A stretch of 64,000 nt of DNA from an uncultured Spirochaetales bacterium (GCA_902774115.1 CACYHH010000001.1:474297-538296), one strand, 5' to 3'; counted from the stretch's first letter, positions 26,445 through 34,439 are shown. Numbers and translations: made by a program. The notes: generated by a model from the letters alone, not told the origin.

Positions 26445-27059
26445 ATGAAAAGATTTTTCGGATTTACACTTGCTGCGGTTGTTTTCGCAATGCTCTGCTC
26501 CTGCGCTTCGCAGATTTCTACGATGAGTGTTTCAAAAGAGGCAAAACTCGCTCCCGAGGCGATGCATGTCTGGTCGCGCCCGATCGAAATCGGGTTTCAG
26601 GTTCAGGGTTTTATCGAGGGAAAAGCCGACAACAAAACAAAAGAGGCGGTAAGTTTGGAAGCTGCAAGCGGAATGAAACTCAATCTTTTTTCAAAAAATT
26701 CTGCGGTTGAAATCGAAAAGCTTTCCCCTCTCGCAAAACTTGCCGCATTCAATGCGATTCAAAACTCAAACGCAGACGGAATGATCATCACTATGCTTAA
26801 AGAGGAGAACAAAGACGGTAAAAAAACGGCGTGGGTCAAGGGAATCGCCCTTAAGCTTGTCATTTACGACGAAGTTTCTGTCGAAAGAAGCGATGCTTTC
26901 AGATACTGCCAGCTTTCCTGCGAGACGGGAAACTGCCAGGGCTGCCTGAGAATCCCGGAAGAAAAAGGCGGAAAACCCGAAGCTGCTCCGAAAATTTTCA
27001 AGGAAGCTGTCAGACAGAATCCGGCACCGGCTCCGAAAGAAGAGAAATCAGATGAATAG
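26445..27059 (+). CDS. lipoprotein of unknown function
   Basis: A 204-residue protein with a clear lipoprotein signal peptide ending in LCSC (Cys about residue 18). I do not recognise the mature part. It has a mixed alpha/beta appearance, a central Ala/Asn-rich helix (LAAFNAIQNSNADGMI), a small Cys cluster CQLSCETGNCQGC near residue 165 and a Pro/Lys/Glu tail. ATG 26445 is chosen for its GGAGGAAAAG ribosome site; 43 codons upstream are open but cross the inverted repeats. It starts a cluster of three secreted-protein genes (26445, 27078, 27649). Confidence 0.7.
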   Translation: MKRFFGFTLAAVVFAMLCSCASQISTMSVSKEAKLAPEAMHVWSRPIEIGFQVQGFIEGKADNKTKEAVSLEAASGMKLNLFSKNSAVEIEKLSPLAKLAAFNAIQNSNADGMIITMLKEENKDGKKTAWVKGIALKLVIYDEVSVERSDAFRYCQLSCETGNCQGCLRIPEEKGGKPEAAPKIFKEAVRQNPAPAPKEEKSDE

Positions 27060-27077
27060 CTTTTGGATGGTAACGAA

Positions 27078-27638
27078 ATGAAATCATTGAATTTTTGTGC
27101 AATATTGCTCGCCCTGGCTCTCTGCTTCGGCAGCTTCACTCTGACAGCCGCACCAAGGACGCTTGACGAAATCAGCGGTCAGCAGAGCGAAGAGACAAAG
27201 AAGGAGATCGAAGCCCAAAGGGAGGAAGAGGAAACAGCCGAAAAGCTGGAAAATGCGCAGTTCGCGAAACGCAAAAGGATGATAATCGCGACAACTACGC
27301 TTGTTTCGGGAGTCGTTCTTGGCGGTTTAGGCGGATTTTCCTTATATGAAATGAGCGATTCAAAGAACCGGCACGACAAATATACCGAAAGATACCACAA
27401 CGCCACTTTCCCTGAAGAAGCCGAAAAATACAGAAAAAAGGCAAAAAACGCCGATGACGACAGAGTGATGTTCATGGCTCTCGGAGCTGCCGGAGTTGCT
27501 CTCGGCGCGGCTTTGATAACAACCGGAATCGTGTTTTACAGCATAGAGTTCGAAGAAGAAAAGGAGGCGAAAAAAACAAAAGTTTCCTTCGGTGCTAACC
27601 CGCTTGAGAACTCAATTTACCTGACACTTAACTGGTAG
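27078..27638 (+). CDS. exported or membrane protein with coiled coil, unknown function
   Basis: A 186-residue protein. An N-terminal signal segment (residues 1-25, ending near TLTAAP) is followed by a Glu/Lys-rich coiled coil (residues 35-65), one membrane-like segment (TLVSGVVLGGLGGFSL), a charged stretch and a second Gly/Ala-rich membrane segment near residue 140. The tail SIYLTLNW looks like an outer-membrane or surface C terminus. No family recognised. It lies 18 bases after the lipoprotein stop and 10 bases before the next gene, so the three are likely co-transcribed. Confidence 0.62.
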   Translation: MKSLNFCAILLALALCFGSFTLTAAPRTLDEISGQQSEETKKEIEAQREEEETAEKLENAQFAKRKRMIIATTTLVSGVVLGGLGGFSLYEMSDSKNRHDKYTERYHNATFPEEAEKYRKKAKNADDDRVMFMALGAAGVALGAALITTGIVFYSIEFEEEKEAKKTKVSFGANPLENSIYLTLNW

Positions 27639-27648
27639 GAGGCGAAAA

Positions 27649-30039
27649 ATGAAAAATATCTGTCTACTTATCACGATTTGTCTCTTTTCCTTGATTCTGG
27701 CATCATGCGGAGAGAAATCGACGGAAGAAAAACCTGGCAGTCAGCAGAATTCTTCTCTTATATGGTCTGTAAAAACCTCAAACAAACTGAACTGGCAGGA
27801 AGCGAAAGATTACTGTCAAAATCTGACGGAACGCGAGCAGTCTGACTGGCATCTGCCGACGATCGAAGAACTGAGAAATCTGATTCAAAGCTGCCCCGGA
27901 ACGATCACCGGCGGATCATGCGCTGTATCGGAAACCTGCGCAGGCGGCTACTGTCTGGATGAAAGCTGCCAGGCATGCTCTCCGGAATCAGACGGAAGCT
28001 ACAGCAGGCTCGGTGACACAAACCAGCTGTGGTCGGCGACATCCGTTTCAAACTATGATGCCAGTGCGTGGTATGTTGATTTCAGCAATGCCGGGATATA
28101 TCAGGACAGCAAAGAAAACTACAGATATGTACGCTGCACAAGGATCGTAAAAGGAACTGAAAGAATACATGACTGCCAGGAACTTCCGGATAAAGCTAAA
28201 TGGAACACGGATTCAGGAATTCGAAACGACGATGGGGATCCTGCAATCACTCAGACTTGGAACGGAAGTGAGTGGCTTCCTGCAACAACTGCAAGCTACA
28301 ATGAAGAGACAAGCGCAACGGAATGCCGCTTCAAATGCGTGGAAAACTACGAATGGGACGGTGCGGCCTGTGTCAACGCAAAGCGGAGTGCAGAATGCAC
28401 AGATCTGCCTGAAAATGCAGCATGGAATACCGTTTCAAGCATAACACAGACCTGGAACGATGAAGAGTGGGTTCCGGCAACGACCGCAAGCTACAGCGAA
28501 GAAGCCAGCAGTACAGAATGCCGCTTCAAGTGCAACACGAACTACTCATGGAAAAACTCACGCTGCGCAGCCGACACAAGAACAGCTGACTGCACAGGAC
28601 TTCCTGCAAATGCAGTCTGGAACAGTGCTTCAAGCATAACACAGACCTGGAACGGCTCTGAGTGGATTCCTGCAACCAGCGGAAATTACGACACGAATCC
28701 GAGCAGTGCTGAATGCAGGTTCAAATGTGGTCAAAATTACGATTGGAACAGTTCAACCTCAAAATGTGTGCCCGCAACTCGACAGGCAGCTTGTTCTTCA
28801 AAACCGGCAAATTCAGTCTGGAACGACAGCGGTGCCGACGGAAAATTCACTCAGACTTGGAACGGTTCGGAGTGGATCCCTGAAAGTTACGATTCGACCT
28901 ACGGCATGACAGCCGGAACATGCGTGTATAATTGCGACAGCAGCCATTTCTGGGATAATTCGGGATGCACAAGCCCTTGTGATTATGCTCCATGCAGTGA
29001 AATCGCAAATTCCACCAAAGTCTGCACAGCCATTTCATGGCAGAATTATGAATGCGGCTGTAAATACGGATACTTCTGGGACGGAAACGAGTGCAAAAAA
29101 CAGATTTCCATCGGCAATATCTGCACAAATCAGGAAACATGCTATGGCTACTATAACGGCTACGGCGACTATCAGCTGCCAGAATGTCCAGCTTCATCAA
29201 GTGAAAGTTATTTCGGACAGGATGCATACTACGCAGCCCTTGGAGTATGCACGCCGCAAAGTTTCACGGTCAAAACCAAACAAAAAATTGTTGTTGACAA
29301 CAACACCGGTTTGCAATGGCAGCAAAATGCACCGGCAACCAAATACACATGGGAAGGGGCAAAAAATTACTGCTCAAATCTCACATATTCAGGTTATTCG
29401 GACTGGAGACTGCCTGATCCCGAAGATTTTCTGACAATTATTGACCACAGCAGATACGCTCCGGCAGTGGACACTTCTTATTTCACGAGTATGTCATCCT
29501 CATCCAACTCCGTTTATTACTGGTCATCGAAAAGTTATCGGACATACGAAGTTCACCTGTTTAACCTTTACTACGGATTTATTGAGACAAATATGTTCGA
29601 CGATATAGATCAGGATTCGTCTCTGAATGTTGTGTGTGTCCGCGGCAACGAACTTGCAAAAGGATCGTTCACGACTTCAGCAGTAAACGGTGACATCGTT
29701 GTCACCGATTCAACGAGCGGATTGATGTGGCAGAAAACATTGGAGGATTTTACATCATACACTTGGGTGAGAGCACTGAAATACTGCGAAAACCTTGAGT
29801 ATGCAGGATATTCCGACTGGAGACTTCCCAACAAAAACGAGCTTGCATCGCTTCTCAACTACGATAAGTCCGATACGGATTTTTCCGATTTTCCGGATAT
29901 GGAAGGACAGGATTTATGGTCGTCTACCACGCATGCAAGCAGTTCCGGTTCTGCTTGGAGAGTAGATTTTTACGAAGGCGGAGTCGATGACGACAGCAAA
30001 TCTCACCAGCTAAAGGTCCGCTGCGTCCGCTCGGAGTGA
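27649..30039 (+). CDS. large Cys-rich lipoprotein with repeated modules and DUF1566 domains
   Basis: A 796-residue surface lipoprotein. The signal peptide ends at LASC near residue 20. A first DUF1566-like domain (about residues 35-165, DWHLPTIEEL) ends in Y-V-R-C-T-R. Four repeated modules of 60-75 residues follow (about 174-440), each with a Cys near the start, WN, TQTWN, EW and a CxFxC-type end. An EGF-like segment comes next (about 445-485, CGCKYGYFWDG), then two further DUF1566 domains (about 545-665 and 675-795, SDWRLPNKNEL). It is related in plan to the lipoprotein at 12375. It may be an adhesin. GGAGGCGAAAA precedes the start. Confidence 0.85.
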   Translation: MKNICLLITICLFSLILASCGEKSTEEKPGSQQNSSLIWSVKTSNKLNWQEAKDYCQNLTEREQSDWHLPTIEELRNLIQSCPGTITGGSCAVSETCAGGYCLDESCQACSPESDGSYSRLGDTNQLWSATSVSNYDASAWYVDFSNAGIYQDSKENYRYVRCTRIVKGTERIHDCQELPDKAKWNTDSGIRNDDGDPAITQTWNGSEWLPATTASYNEETSATECRFKCVENYEWDGAACVNAKRSAECTDLPENAAWNTVSSITQTWNDEEWVPATTASYSEEASSTECRFKCNTNYSWKNSRCAADTRTADCTGLPANAVWNSASSITQTWNGSEWIPATSGNYDTNPSSAECRFKCGQNYDWNSSTSKCVPATRQAACSSKPANSVWNDSGADGKFTQTWNGSEWIPESYDSTYGMTAGTCVYNCDSSHFWDNSGCTSPCDYAPCSEIANSTKVCTAISWQNYECGCKYGYFWDGNECKKQISIGNICTNQETCYGYYNGYGDYQLPECPASSSESYFGQDAYYAALGVCTPQSFTVKTKQKIVVDNNTGLQWQQNAPATKYTWEGAKNYCSNLTYSGYSDWRLPDPEDFLTIIDHSRYAPAVDTSYFTSMSSSSNSVYYWSSKSYRTYEVHLFNLYYGFIETNMFDDIDQDSSLNVVCVRGNELAKGSFTTSAVNGDIVVTDSTSGLMWQKTLEDFTSYTWVRALKYCENLEYAGYSDWRLPNKNELASLLNYDKSDTDFSDFPDMEGQDLWSSTTHASSSGSAWRVDFYEGGVDDDSKSHQLKVRCVRSE
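28171..28974 (+). repeat. four tandem Cys-rich modules inside the 27649 gene
   Basis: Modules start at about 28171, 28396, 28591 and 28792, spaced roughly 200 bases apart. Each encodes a Cys near its start followed by LPxxAxWN or a variant, then TQTWNxxEW and a CRFKC-like end. The last module is the most diverged. The array likely grew by unequal exchange. Confidence 0.8.
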
Positions 30040-30098
30040 TTTTCGTCGGTTAAGTCAACTTTTTTCTGTTAATCCAGCGATTCTGTAAAATTCAATTT

Positions 30099-30136
30099 TG
30101 ACGGAAAAATGCTATCAGACTAGTAAATTTACGTCA
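30099..30136. repeat. 38-bp interrupted dyad, copy A
   Basis: The element runs from TGACGGAAA to TTTACGTCA, with an inner dyad around a TATCAG-A-CTAGTA core. A second copy at 31892-31929 differs at only two positions. Both copies lie downstream of the acidic-protein genes. The rest of 30040-30211 shows nothing else recognisable. Confidence 0.75.
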
Positions 30137-30211
30137 TTTTTTAATCATGGCTTACAGGTTCGCAAAATTTATTGATTTTATTGGATTTTTAGTGTGGTGA
30201 AAAATAGGACT

Positions 30212-30595
30212 TTACTCTTTACTGAAAATCTTAGGAAACTCTTTGAGGATGTCGCAGAGCTCGTTGATCGAGTCGCGGCACATTTCCCCGAATTCTTCGA
30301 AAGCGACATCACGCGACACTTCATCGTTTTTCATCGTGTCGATGAAACCGAAAATGCTCTCGATCAAACCCGGTTCTTCTGCTGTGCCGCAGCTTTCTTC
30401 GCCGCACTCTTCCGTTTCTCCGTCTTCGTTTTCACCGGAGTCGTCGCAAACGCATTCGGAACCGGCAGACTCTTCCTCTGATTCATCACTTCCGGAACTT
30501 TCAATGATTTTGTTTTCATCTTCCGCCTCGACATTCATCGTTTCTGTAACACCTTCCATTGCTTCTGCAATGCCTTCAAATAAACTTTCTGTCAT
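30212..30595 (-). CDS. small acidic protein, copy A
   Basis: A 127-residue protein of unknown function and very low predicted pI. The N terminus SLFEGIAEAMEGVTE and the C-terminal 40 residues (from NDEVSRDVAFEEFGEM to KEFPKIFSKE) are almost identical to the paralogue at 32191. The middle is a diverged Asp/Glu/Ser/Cys-rich stretch (about residues 25-75). Strong acidity could mean a DNA-mimic or binding partner, but nothing proves it. ATG 30595 has GGAGGGAATT upstream. It has its own operator-promoter at 30628-30661. Confidence 0.78.
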   Translation of the reverse strand: MTESLFEGIAEAMEGVTETMNVEAEDENKIIESSGSDESEEESAGSECVCDDSGENEDGETEECGEESCGTAEEPGLIESIFGFIDTMKNDEVSRDVAFEEFGEMCRDSINELCDILKEFPKIFSKE

Positions 30596-30627
30596 AATTC
30601 CCTCCATAAAAAAAGTTGACGTGAAGG

Positions 30628-30661
30628 ATTATAAACGCCTGGTTGGGCACATAATGTCCAA
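30628..30661 (-). promoter_or_regulatory. island operator-promoter, site A
   Basis: Minus strand: inverted repeat TTGGACATTATGTGCCCAA (30661-30643), exactly 9 bases, then the -10 TATAAT (30633-30628). No good -35 is present; the repeat covers its place. It drives acidic copy A, with the ATG at 30595. The same layout occurs at 32606, 36869, 37661 and 40208. Confidence 0.85.
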
Positions 30662-30681
30662 GCGCAAAAAATATGAAAAAA

Positions 30682-31665
30682 TTATTCTTCGATTTTCGGT
30701 AAATTTGCCAATTCCTGCAATTTTCTGCGCAGGATATTCTTATCCGGCAGCTGCAACTGATACTGAGCTATCATCATCGGAGAGAGTGTGCGGCTCATGG
30801 CATATTCGACCACTTCGTCATTTTTTGACGCACAAAGCAGAAGTCCAACACTTGGATTTTCGTCAGATTTTCTGACTTGTCTGTCCAATCCTTCCAAATA
30901 AAAATCCATTTTTGAAACATATTCCGGTTTAAATTTTCCCTCTTTCAGTTCTATTGCCACAAGACAGTGCAGAGTGCGATGAAAAAACAGCAAATCAATC
31001 CGAAAATCATCGCCGCCGACTTGTATCGGATATTCCTCTCCAACAAAAGAAAAATCTTTGCCCAATTCGAGAATGAAATTGCGCATTCCCTTCACCAAAG
31101 CTTTACGGAAGTCGTTTTCCTGAAATGTTTTAGGCAAATTAAGAAATTCCACCACATACGAGTCGAGGAACGGATTTTCCTGAGAGTGCAGCTTATCAGG
31201 CAGCAATTTGCCTTGAGACAGCATATAACGCTCATAATATCCACTGTCCATCTGCCGCTCAAGCTCTCTTGAACTATAATGTTCTTTTGCCGCGAGGCGC
31301 ATATAAAATTCCCGTTCTTCATCACTTTTGCTGCCGGACATAATAAGCAGATGATTGGTCCAACTCAATTGTGTCAGCAGTGCTGACACTTTTTCATTTT
31401 CTGCATAAATCTCATAAAACTGCTTCATTCGATAGAGACCGCGTCGGTTAAAACCTTTAATGCCAGGGAAATGTTTTTGAATATATTCTGAAAGAGAATC
31501 AACATAGCCGTCACCGTAGTTTGCATCTTTTGATTTTTCGGAAAGAAAACGCCCTATCCTGCGATACATTATAATCAAAGCTTCATTCACCCTGCGATAA
31601 GCTGTGTTGCGGGCTTCTTCGATTATTCTGGCTATTTCATCGAATCTATTGTCAATTTCATTCAT
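30682..31665 (-). CDS. DUF1016 / PDDEXK nuclease domain protein (YhcG-like)
   Basis: The 327-residue protein has the DUF1016 layout. An N-terminal helical domain (about residues 10-170) carries ARNTAYRRVNEALIIMYRRIG and an LSWTNHLLI segment. A C-terminal PD-(D/E)xK nuclease domain has FRIDLLFFHRTLHCLVAIELK near residue 225, giving the Asp and ExK catalytic residues. Such proteins are often found in restriction or mobile islands and several are annotated as nucleases; their targets are unclear. It lies between the two acidic-gene copies and has no copy of the shared operator. A -10-like TATAAT lies on the minus strand at 31705-31710. Confidence 0.87.
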   Translation of the reverse strand: MNEIDNRFDEIARIIEEARNTAYRRVNEALIIMYRRIGRFLSEKSKDANYGDGYVDSLSEYIQKHFPGIKGFNRRGLYRMKQFYEIYAENEKVSALLTQLSWTNHLLIMSGSKSDEEREFYMRLAAKEHYSSRELERQMDSGYYERYMLSQGKLLPDKLHSQENPFLDSYVVEFLNLPKTFQENDFRKALVKGMRNFILELGKDFSFVGEEYPIQVGGDDFRIDLLFFHRTLHCLVAIELKEGKFKPEYVSKMDFYLEGLDRQVRKSDENPSVGLLLCASKNDEVVEYAMSRTLSPMMIAQYQLQLPDKNILRRKLQELANLPKIEE

Positions 31666-31891
31666 GTCTCACAACATTTTTACAAACAACAAATTTCTTA
31701 CAGCATTATAATAAAATTTTACAAAAAATAAAAGTAAAAATATTTTAATATCAACTCTAAAAACAGAAATTATTTTAATAAAATATTAAAGGGGTCGAAA
31801 GAATCCTCGAATATTACCTGCTCCAACCAAAAACATGCGAACAGCATCAGCACAAACATTTTGCGAAAAGTGCGGTTTTGTTACCATTTTT

Positions 31892-31929
31892 TGACGGAAA
31901 AATGCTATTAGACTAATAAATTTACGTCA
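31892..31929. repeat. 38-bp interrupted dyad, copy B
   Basis: Second copy of the element at 30099. In this copy the centre TATTAG-A-CTAATA is a perfect palindrome, and TGACGGAAA pairs with TTTACGTCA apart from one base. Confidence 0.75.
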
Positions 31930-32035
31930 TTTCTTTAGATTATATCCCGTCAAATATAATTTAGGTTATATCGTGCCTTCCGGCATATTTCGCGTGGCTG
32001 ATGTAACAAGCGTAAAAGTGCTAATAAAATCAAGC

Positions 32036-32112
32036 AATTTGGCGGATTTTTGCTTTGCAATTTGGCGGATTTTCATTCGGTGATTTGGCGAAAATTCATT
32101 CGGTAAGTTGGC
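32036..32112. repeat. 23-bp imperfect tandem repeats, about 3.5 units
   Basis: Units start at 32036, 32059, 32082 and 32105, each beginning aATTTGGCG or a close variant followed by a GATTTT- or AAATT-type run. The exact 23-base period across three intervals shows real tandem structure. Repeated terminal motifs of this kind occur at ends of some IS elements, which is only a guess here. Confidence 0.7.
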
Positions 32113-32153
32113 ATTTTAAGCCCTCGAAATCCAAACTAGCTGAACAAGAATTT

Positions 32154-32180
32154 GCGGCGGCATTCTGTCAAAACCGCCGC
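32154..32180 (-). terminator. GC-rich hairpin downstream of acidic gene B
   Basis: GCGGCGG at 32154-32160 pairs with CCGCCGC at 32174-32180 across a 13-base loop. On the minus strand it lies just after the acidic gene stop, but it is followed by only a weak T-run, so termination is possible rather than sure. Confidence 0.35.
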
Positions 32181-32190
32181 ATAAAGAACT

Positions 32191-32574
32191 TTACTCTTTA
32201 CTGAAAATCTTCGGAAATTCCTTAAGGATGTCGCAGAGTTCGTTGATTGAGTCGCGGCACATTTCCCCGAATTCTTCGAAAGCGACATCACGCGACACTT
32301 CATCGTTTTTCATCGTGTCGATGAAATTGCAAATAGTCTCGATCAAACCCGGCTCGTTTTCTCCGCCGCTGCTTTCCTCGCCGTACTCTTCCGTTTCGCT
32401 GTCTTCGTTTTCACCGGACTCGTCGCCAATGCATTCGGAACCGGCAGGATCTTCCTCTGATTCATCACATTCGTAACTTTCAATGATTTTGTTTTCATCA
32501 TCCGTCCTCTCGACATTCATCATTTCAGTAACGCCTTCCATTGCTTCTGCAATGCCTTCAAATAAACTTGTCAT
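32191..32574 (-). CDS. small acidic protein, copy B
   Basis: A 127-residue paralogue of the protein at 30212. N-terminal and C-terminal segments are almost unchanged, while the acidic middle differs at many positions and has lost several cysteines present in copy A. At base level the last roughly 120 coding bases are nearly identical, so the duplication is recent or kept alike by conversion. ATG 32574 has GGAGGAAATT upstream; the frame is open further up but would run through the promoter. It has its own operator-promoter at 32606-32639. Confidence 0.8.
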   Translation of the reverse strand: MTSLFEGIAEAMEGVTEMMNVERTDDENKIIESYECDESEEDPAGSECIGDESGENEDSETEEYGEESSGGENEPGLIETICNFIDTMKNDEVSRDVAFEEFGEMCRDSINELCDILKEFPKIFSKE

Positions 32575-32605
32575 AATTTCCTCCATAAAAAAGTTGACGA
32601 TGATG

Positions 32606-32639
32606 ATTATAAACACTGGGTTGGGCATATAATGTCCAA
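32606..32639 (-). promoter_or_regulatory. island operator-promoter, site B
   Basis: Minus strand: TTGGACATTATATGCCCAA (32639-32621), 9 bases, TATAAT (32611-32606). It shares with site A the GGAC left arm seen nowhere else, which fits duplication together with the gene. Drives acidic copy B. Confidence 0.85.
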
Positions 32640-32707
32640 GGGGAGAAAAAATCAGATTTTTTGGATTTTTTTGAAAAAATGTCGGCTATTTTTGCTAAAT
32701 ATTATTC

Positions 32708-33106
32708 TTATTGAACAGCTTCAAACAAATCTTTGCACATTGAGTAGTACTTTCCAATCAATTTGTTCAATTTCTGATAATCTGCTTTTGAAATTCCAAT
32801 TTTTTCAACGAATTCTTTTATTAATTTTGTCTCAGCTTCGCTATAAACCCCGTCTACATAAGCAAGTCCCAATATTTCCAATAACACTATCTTTTTTATA
32901 TGCATTTCAGACTTGGAAAAATAACCAATTATTTTATTCATGGGAATAACATCAAATAACTCTACTGTAGGAATTTGCATTTCATTACAGTATGCGCTGA
33001 TTAACTCTTTTTCTTTAGCTTCGAGCACATCATCTGCTTTAGCAACATGAACACTTAAATTCAAAAACATTTTTTTTCCTTGTTGGCTCAATTGATTTAA
33101 AAACAT
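32708..33106 (-). CDS. TerB-like protein
   Basis: A 132-residue helical protein. Two segments, HVAKADDVLEAKEKELISAY near residue 20 and LAYVDGVYSEAETKLIKEF near residue 77, repeat the acidic A-x-x-D-G-x-x-x-x-x-E pattern of the TerB fold. The first repeat has DD in place of DG. TerB proteins are small cytoplasmic or membrane-associated proteins linked to tellurite resistance and to phage or colicin resistance operons; their molecular role is not settled. GGAGGTAAAAA precedes the ATG. It is the last gene of the five-gene operon and lies 16 bases after the Gly/Ala-rich protein gene. Confidence 0.68.
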   Translation of the reverse strand: MFLNQLSQQGKKMFLNLSVHVAKADDVLEAKEKELISAYCNEMQIPTVELFDVIPMNKIIGYFSKSEMHIKKIVLLEILGLAYVDGVYSEAETKLIKEFVEKIGISKADYQKLNKLIGKYYSMCKDLFEAVQ

Positions 33107-33122
33107 TTTTTACCTCCACAGA

Positions 33123-34145
33123 TTAAATATTTTCCAATAATTTTCCTGACTTGGCTTTAGCATTTGAAATGGCTCTCACATTAACTTGGTTAACCCCATC
33201 ACTTTTGCGACTATTCATAACGAGTTTGACTTTGCACATTTCATAAAGCAATCCGACTAATAATACTGTGTTTTGTGTAAGTAACTTCTCTTCTTCAGAA
33301 AAATTTCTCCACCGGGTCTTATTCTTGACGTTAACTATTTGATCCAGTTTTTCCATGTGTTCTTTGTAAGAATCTTCAACTGATGTTAATGTCTTTTTAA
33401 AATCCCCGACATATTTTTTCAGTTTTGAAAGATATTTGCAAATGTTGTTAACTTTTTCTTCCGTATGACAAGCTTCACAGTAAGCTTCGTCCGCTTTGTC
33501 GGCCAAAGAACTTCCGGTTATACTGAAAATAATACCTCCCACAAGAAGACCAACACCTAATGTTGCGGCTCCCAACAAAGTTGTTCCCAAAGCGATTCCT
33601 CCACCTCCGGCCGCAATCGCTCCTCCGCCCAATGCCGCTAATGTTGCATTTGTTGCAGCAGCACCACTCAACGAGGCAATTGCCGTTCCTGTAGAAGCTG
33701 TTCCCAATGCAGCAACAGCTGCGGTTGTTGCGCCAGCTGCAGCGAATCCACCAAGCGTTCCGACTGCTGCTCCTCCGGCAGCACCAAGAAGGATTCCTGC
33801 ACCGACAGAAACATCTTTAAGGTCTCCCAGCTTAAATTTGGGAATACTTACATCACCTTTTTGAAAAGCTTTGAATTCAGGACGTCCTTGAATTCTTTCG
33901 ATTGTAGCTGAAAATTTCTCGAAACTTTTTAAAATCAACAATTCCTGCTTTCCTAAATCATCCATAAGTTTAAATGAAGATTCCTGATTGCTTTTCAATT
34001 TTCTCAAAGCATTATTCTGTTTAGTCTCGGCAGATTTAATCGTGTCGTTGGCTTCACTCATTTTAACAGCTCCGTTAATTGCCGCACCAGCACCCACGGC
34101 AGCAGCAATTCCAGCTGCAATTCCTAAAAGAAGTGGAATAGGCAT
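33123..34145 (-). CDS. Gly/Ala-rich membrane-active-looking protein, unknown family
   Basis: A 340-residue protein. The N terminus is a hydrophobic Ala/Gly segment (residues 1-28, GIAAGIAAAVGAGAAING). A coiled-coil-like part follows (about 30-95), then a long Gly/Ala/Thr-rich hydrophobic core at about residues 113-215 with glycine-zipper spacing (GALGGG-like runs such as AALGGGAIAAGGGGIALGTT). A C-terminal helical part has a CEACHTEEKVNNIC cluster near 222-235. The hydrophobic core looks able to insert into a membrane, as in pore-forming or membrane-remodelling proteins, but no family is recognised. AGGAGGTAAATT precedes the ATG. It sits between the YkgJ-like and TerB-like genes. Confidence 0.7.
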   Translation of the reverse strand: MPIPLLLGIAAGIAAAVGAGAAINGAVKMSEANDTIKSAETKQNNALRKLKSNQESSFKLMDDLGKQELLILKSFEKFSATIERIQGRPEFKAFQKGDVSIPKFKLGDLKDVSVGAGILLGAAGGAAVGTLGGFAAAGATTAAVAALGTASTGTAIASLSGAAATNATLAALGGGAIAAGGGGIALGTTLLGAATLGVGLLVGGIIFSITGSSLADKADEAYCEACHTEEKVNNICKYLSKLKKYVGDFKKTLTSVEDSYKEHMEKLDQIVNVKNKTRWRNFSEEEKLLTQNTVLLVGLLYEMCKVKLVMNSRKSDGVNQVNVRAISNAKAKSGKLLENI

Positions 34146-34174
34146 AATTTACCTCCTAAAAAAGACAATAAAAA

Positions 34175-34438
34175 TTACTTGTTTTTACTTTTAGCCTTTT
34201 GCTTAAGTCCGGCACAAACTTCATAATTTTTTGCATAATACTCCTCTTTTGACATCACCTCCTCAAAAAAACAATAACTCTCCTCAATCCTGCATTTAAG
34301 CGGTCTGTTTTCGTAAATGCTGCAAAGATTCCCTTTCAAATACTTGCATACACCATTTCCTGAATCAATATCTCCATATAAATCAGAAAGACTGAGATTT
34401 CTGCAACATTCACCACACTTACTACACTTAAATTTCAT
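34175..34438 (-). CDS. YkgJ-type cysteine cluster protein
   Basis: An 87-residue protein beginning KCSKCGECCR, followed by GVCKYL, NLCSIYENRPLKC and a late Cys. This is the spacing of the YkgJ/FliB-like cysteine cluster family (PF03692), thought to bind zinc or an Fe-S cluster. Some relatives act in protein or flagellin modification. ATG 34438 is chosen because it starts the domain directly and follows the upstream stop by one base; 24 more codons are open but lie inside the preceding gene. It is the third gene of the operon. Confidence 0.82.
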   Translation of the reverse strand: MKFKCSKCGECCRNLSLSDLYGDIDSGNGVCKYLKGNLCSIYENRPLKCRIEESYCFFEEVMSKEEYYAKNYEVCAGLKQKAKSKNK

Positions 34439-34439
34439 C

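Larger units (their letters stand above)
31666..32190. other. 525-base gene-free region in the island
   Basis: No credible gene is present. It contains an AT-rich segment carrying the probable promoter of the DUF1016 gene, the second 38-bp dyad (31892-31929), a 23-bp tandem repeat (32036-32112) and a GCGGCGG/CCGCCGC hairpin (32154-32180). Relative to the first acidic-gene copy, about 190 extra bases separate dyad and gene, which suggests an insertion or a mobile-element remnant. Confidence 0.6.

Noticed and set aside
30643..30661. Reading the shared inverted repeat as a sigma-54 promoter
   Set aside because: GG and GC in the repeat are 10-11 bases apart instead of the 12 needed for -24/-12 elements, while a TATAAT hexamer sits at fixed distance, so a sigma-70-type promoter with an operator fits better.
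32575..32628. N-terminal extension of acidic protein B
   Set aside because: It would start within the operator-promoter and disagree with the paralogue, which begins at the equivalent ATG with its own GGAGG.
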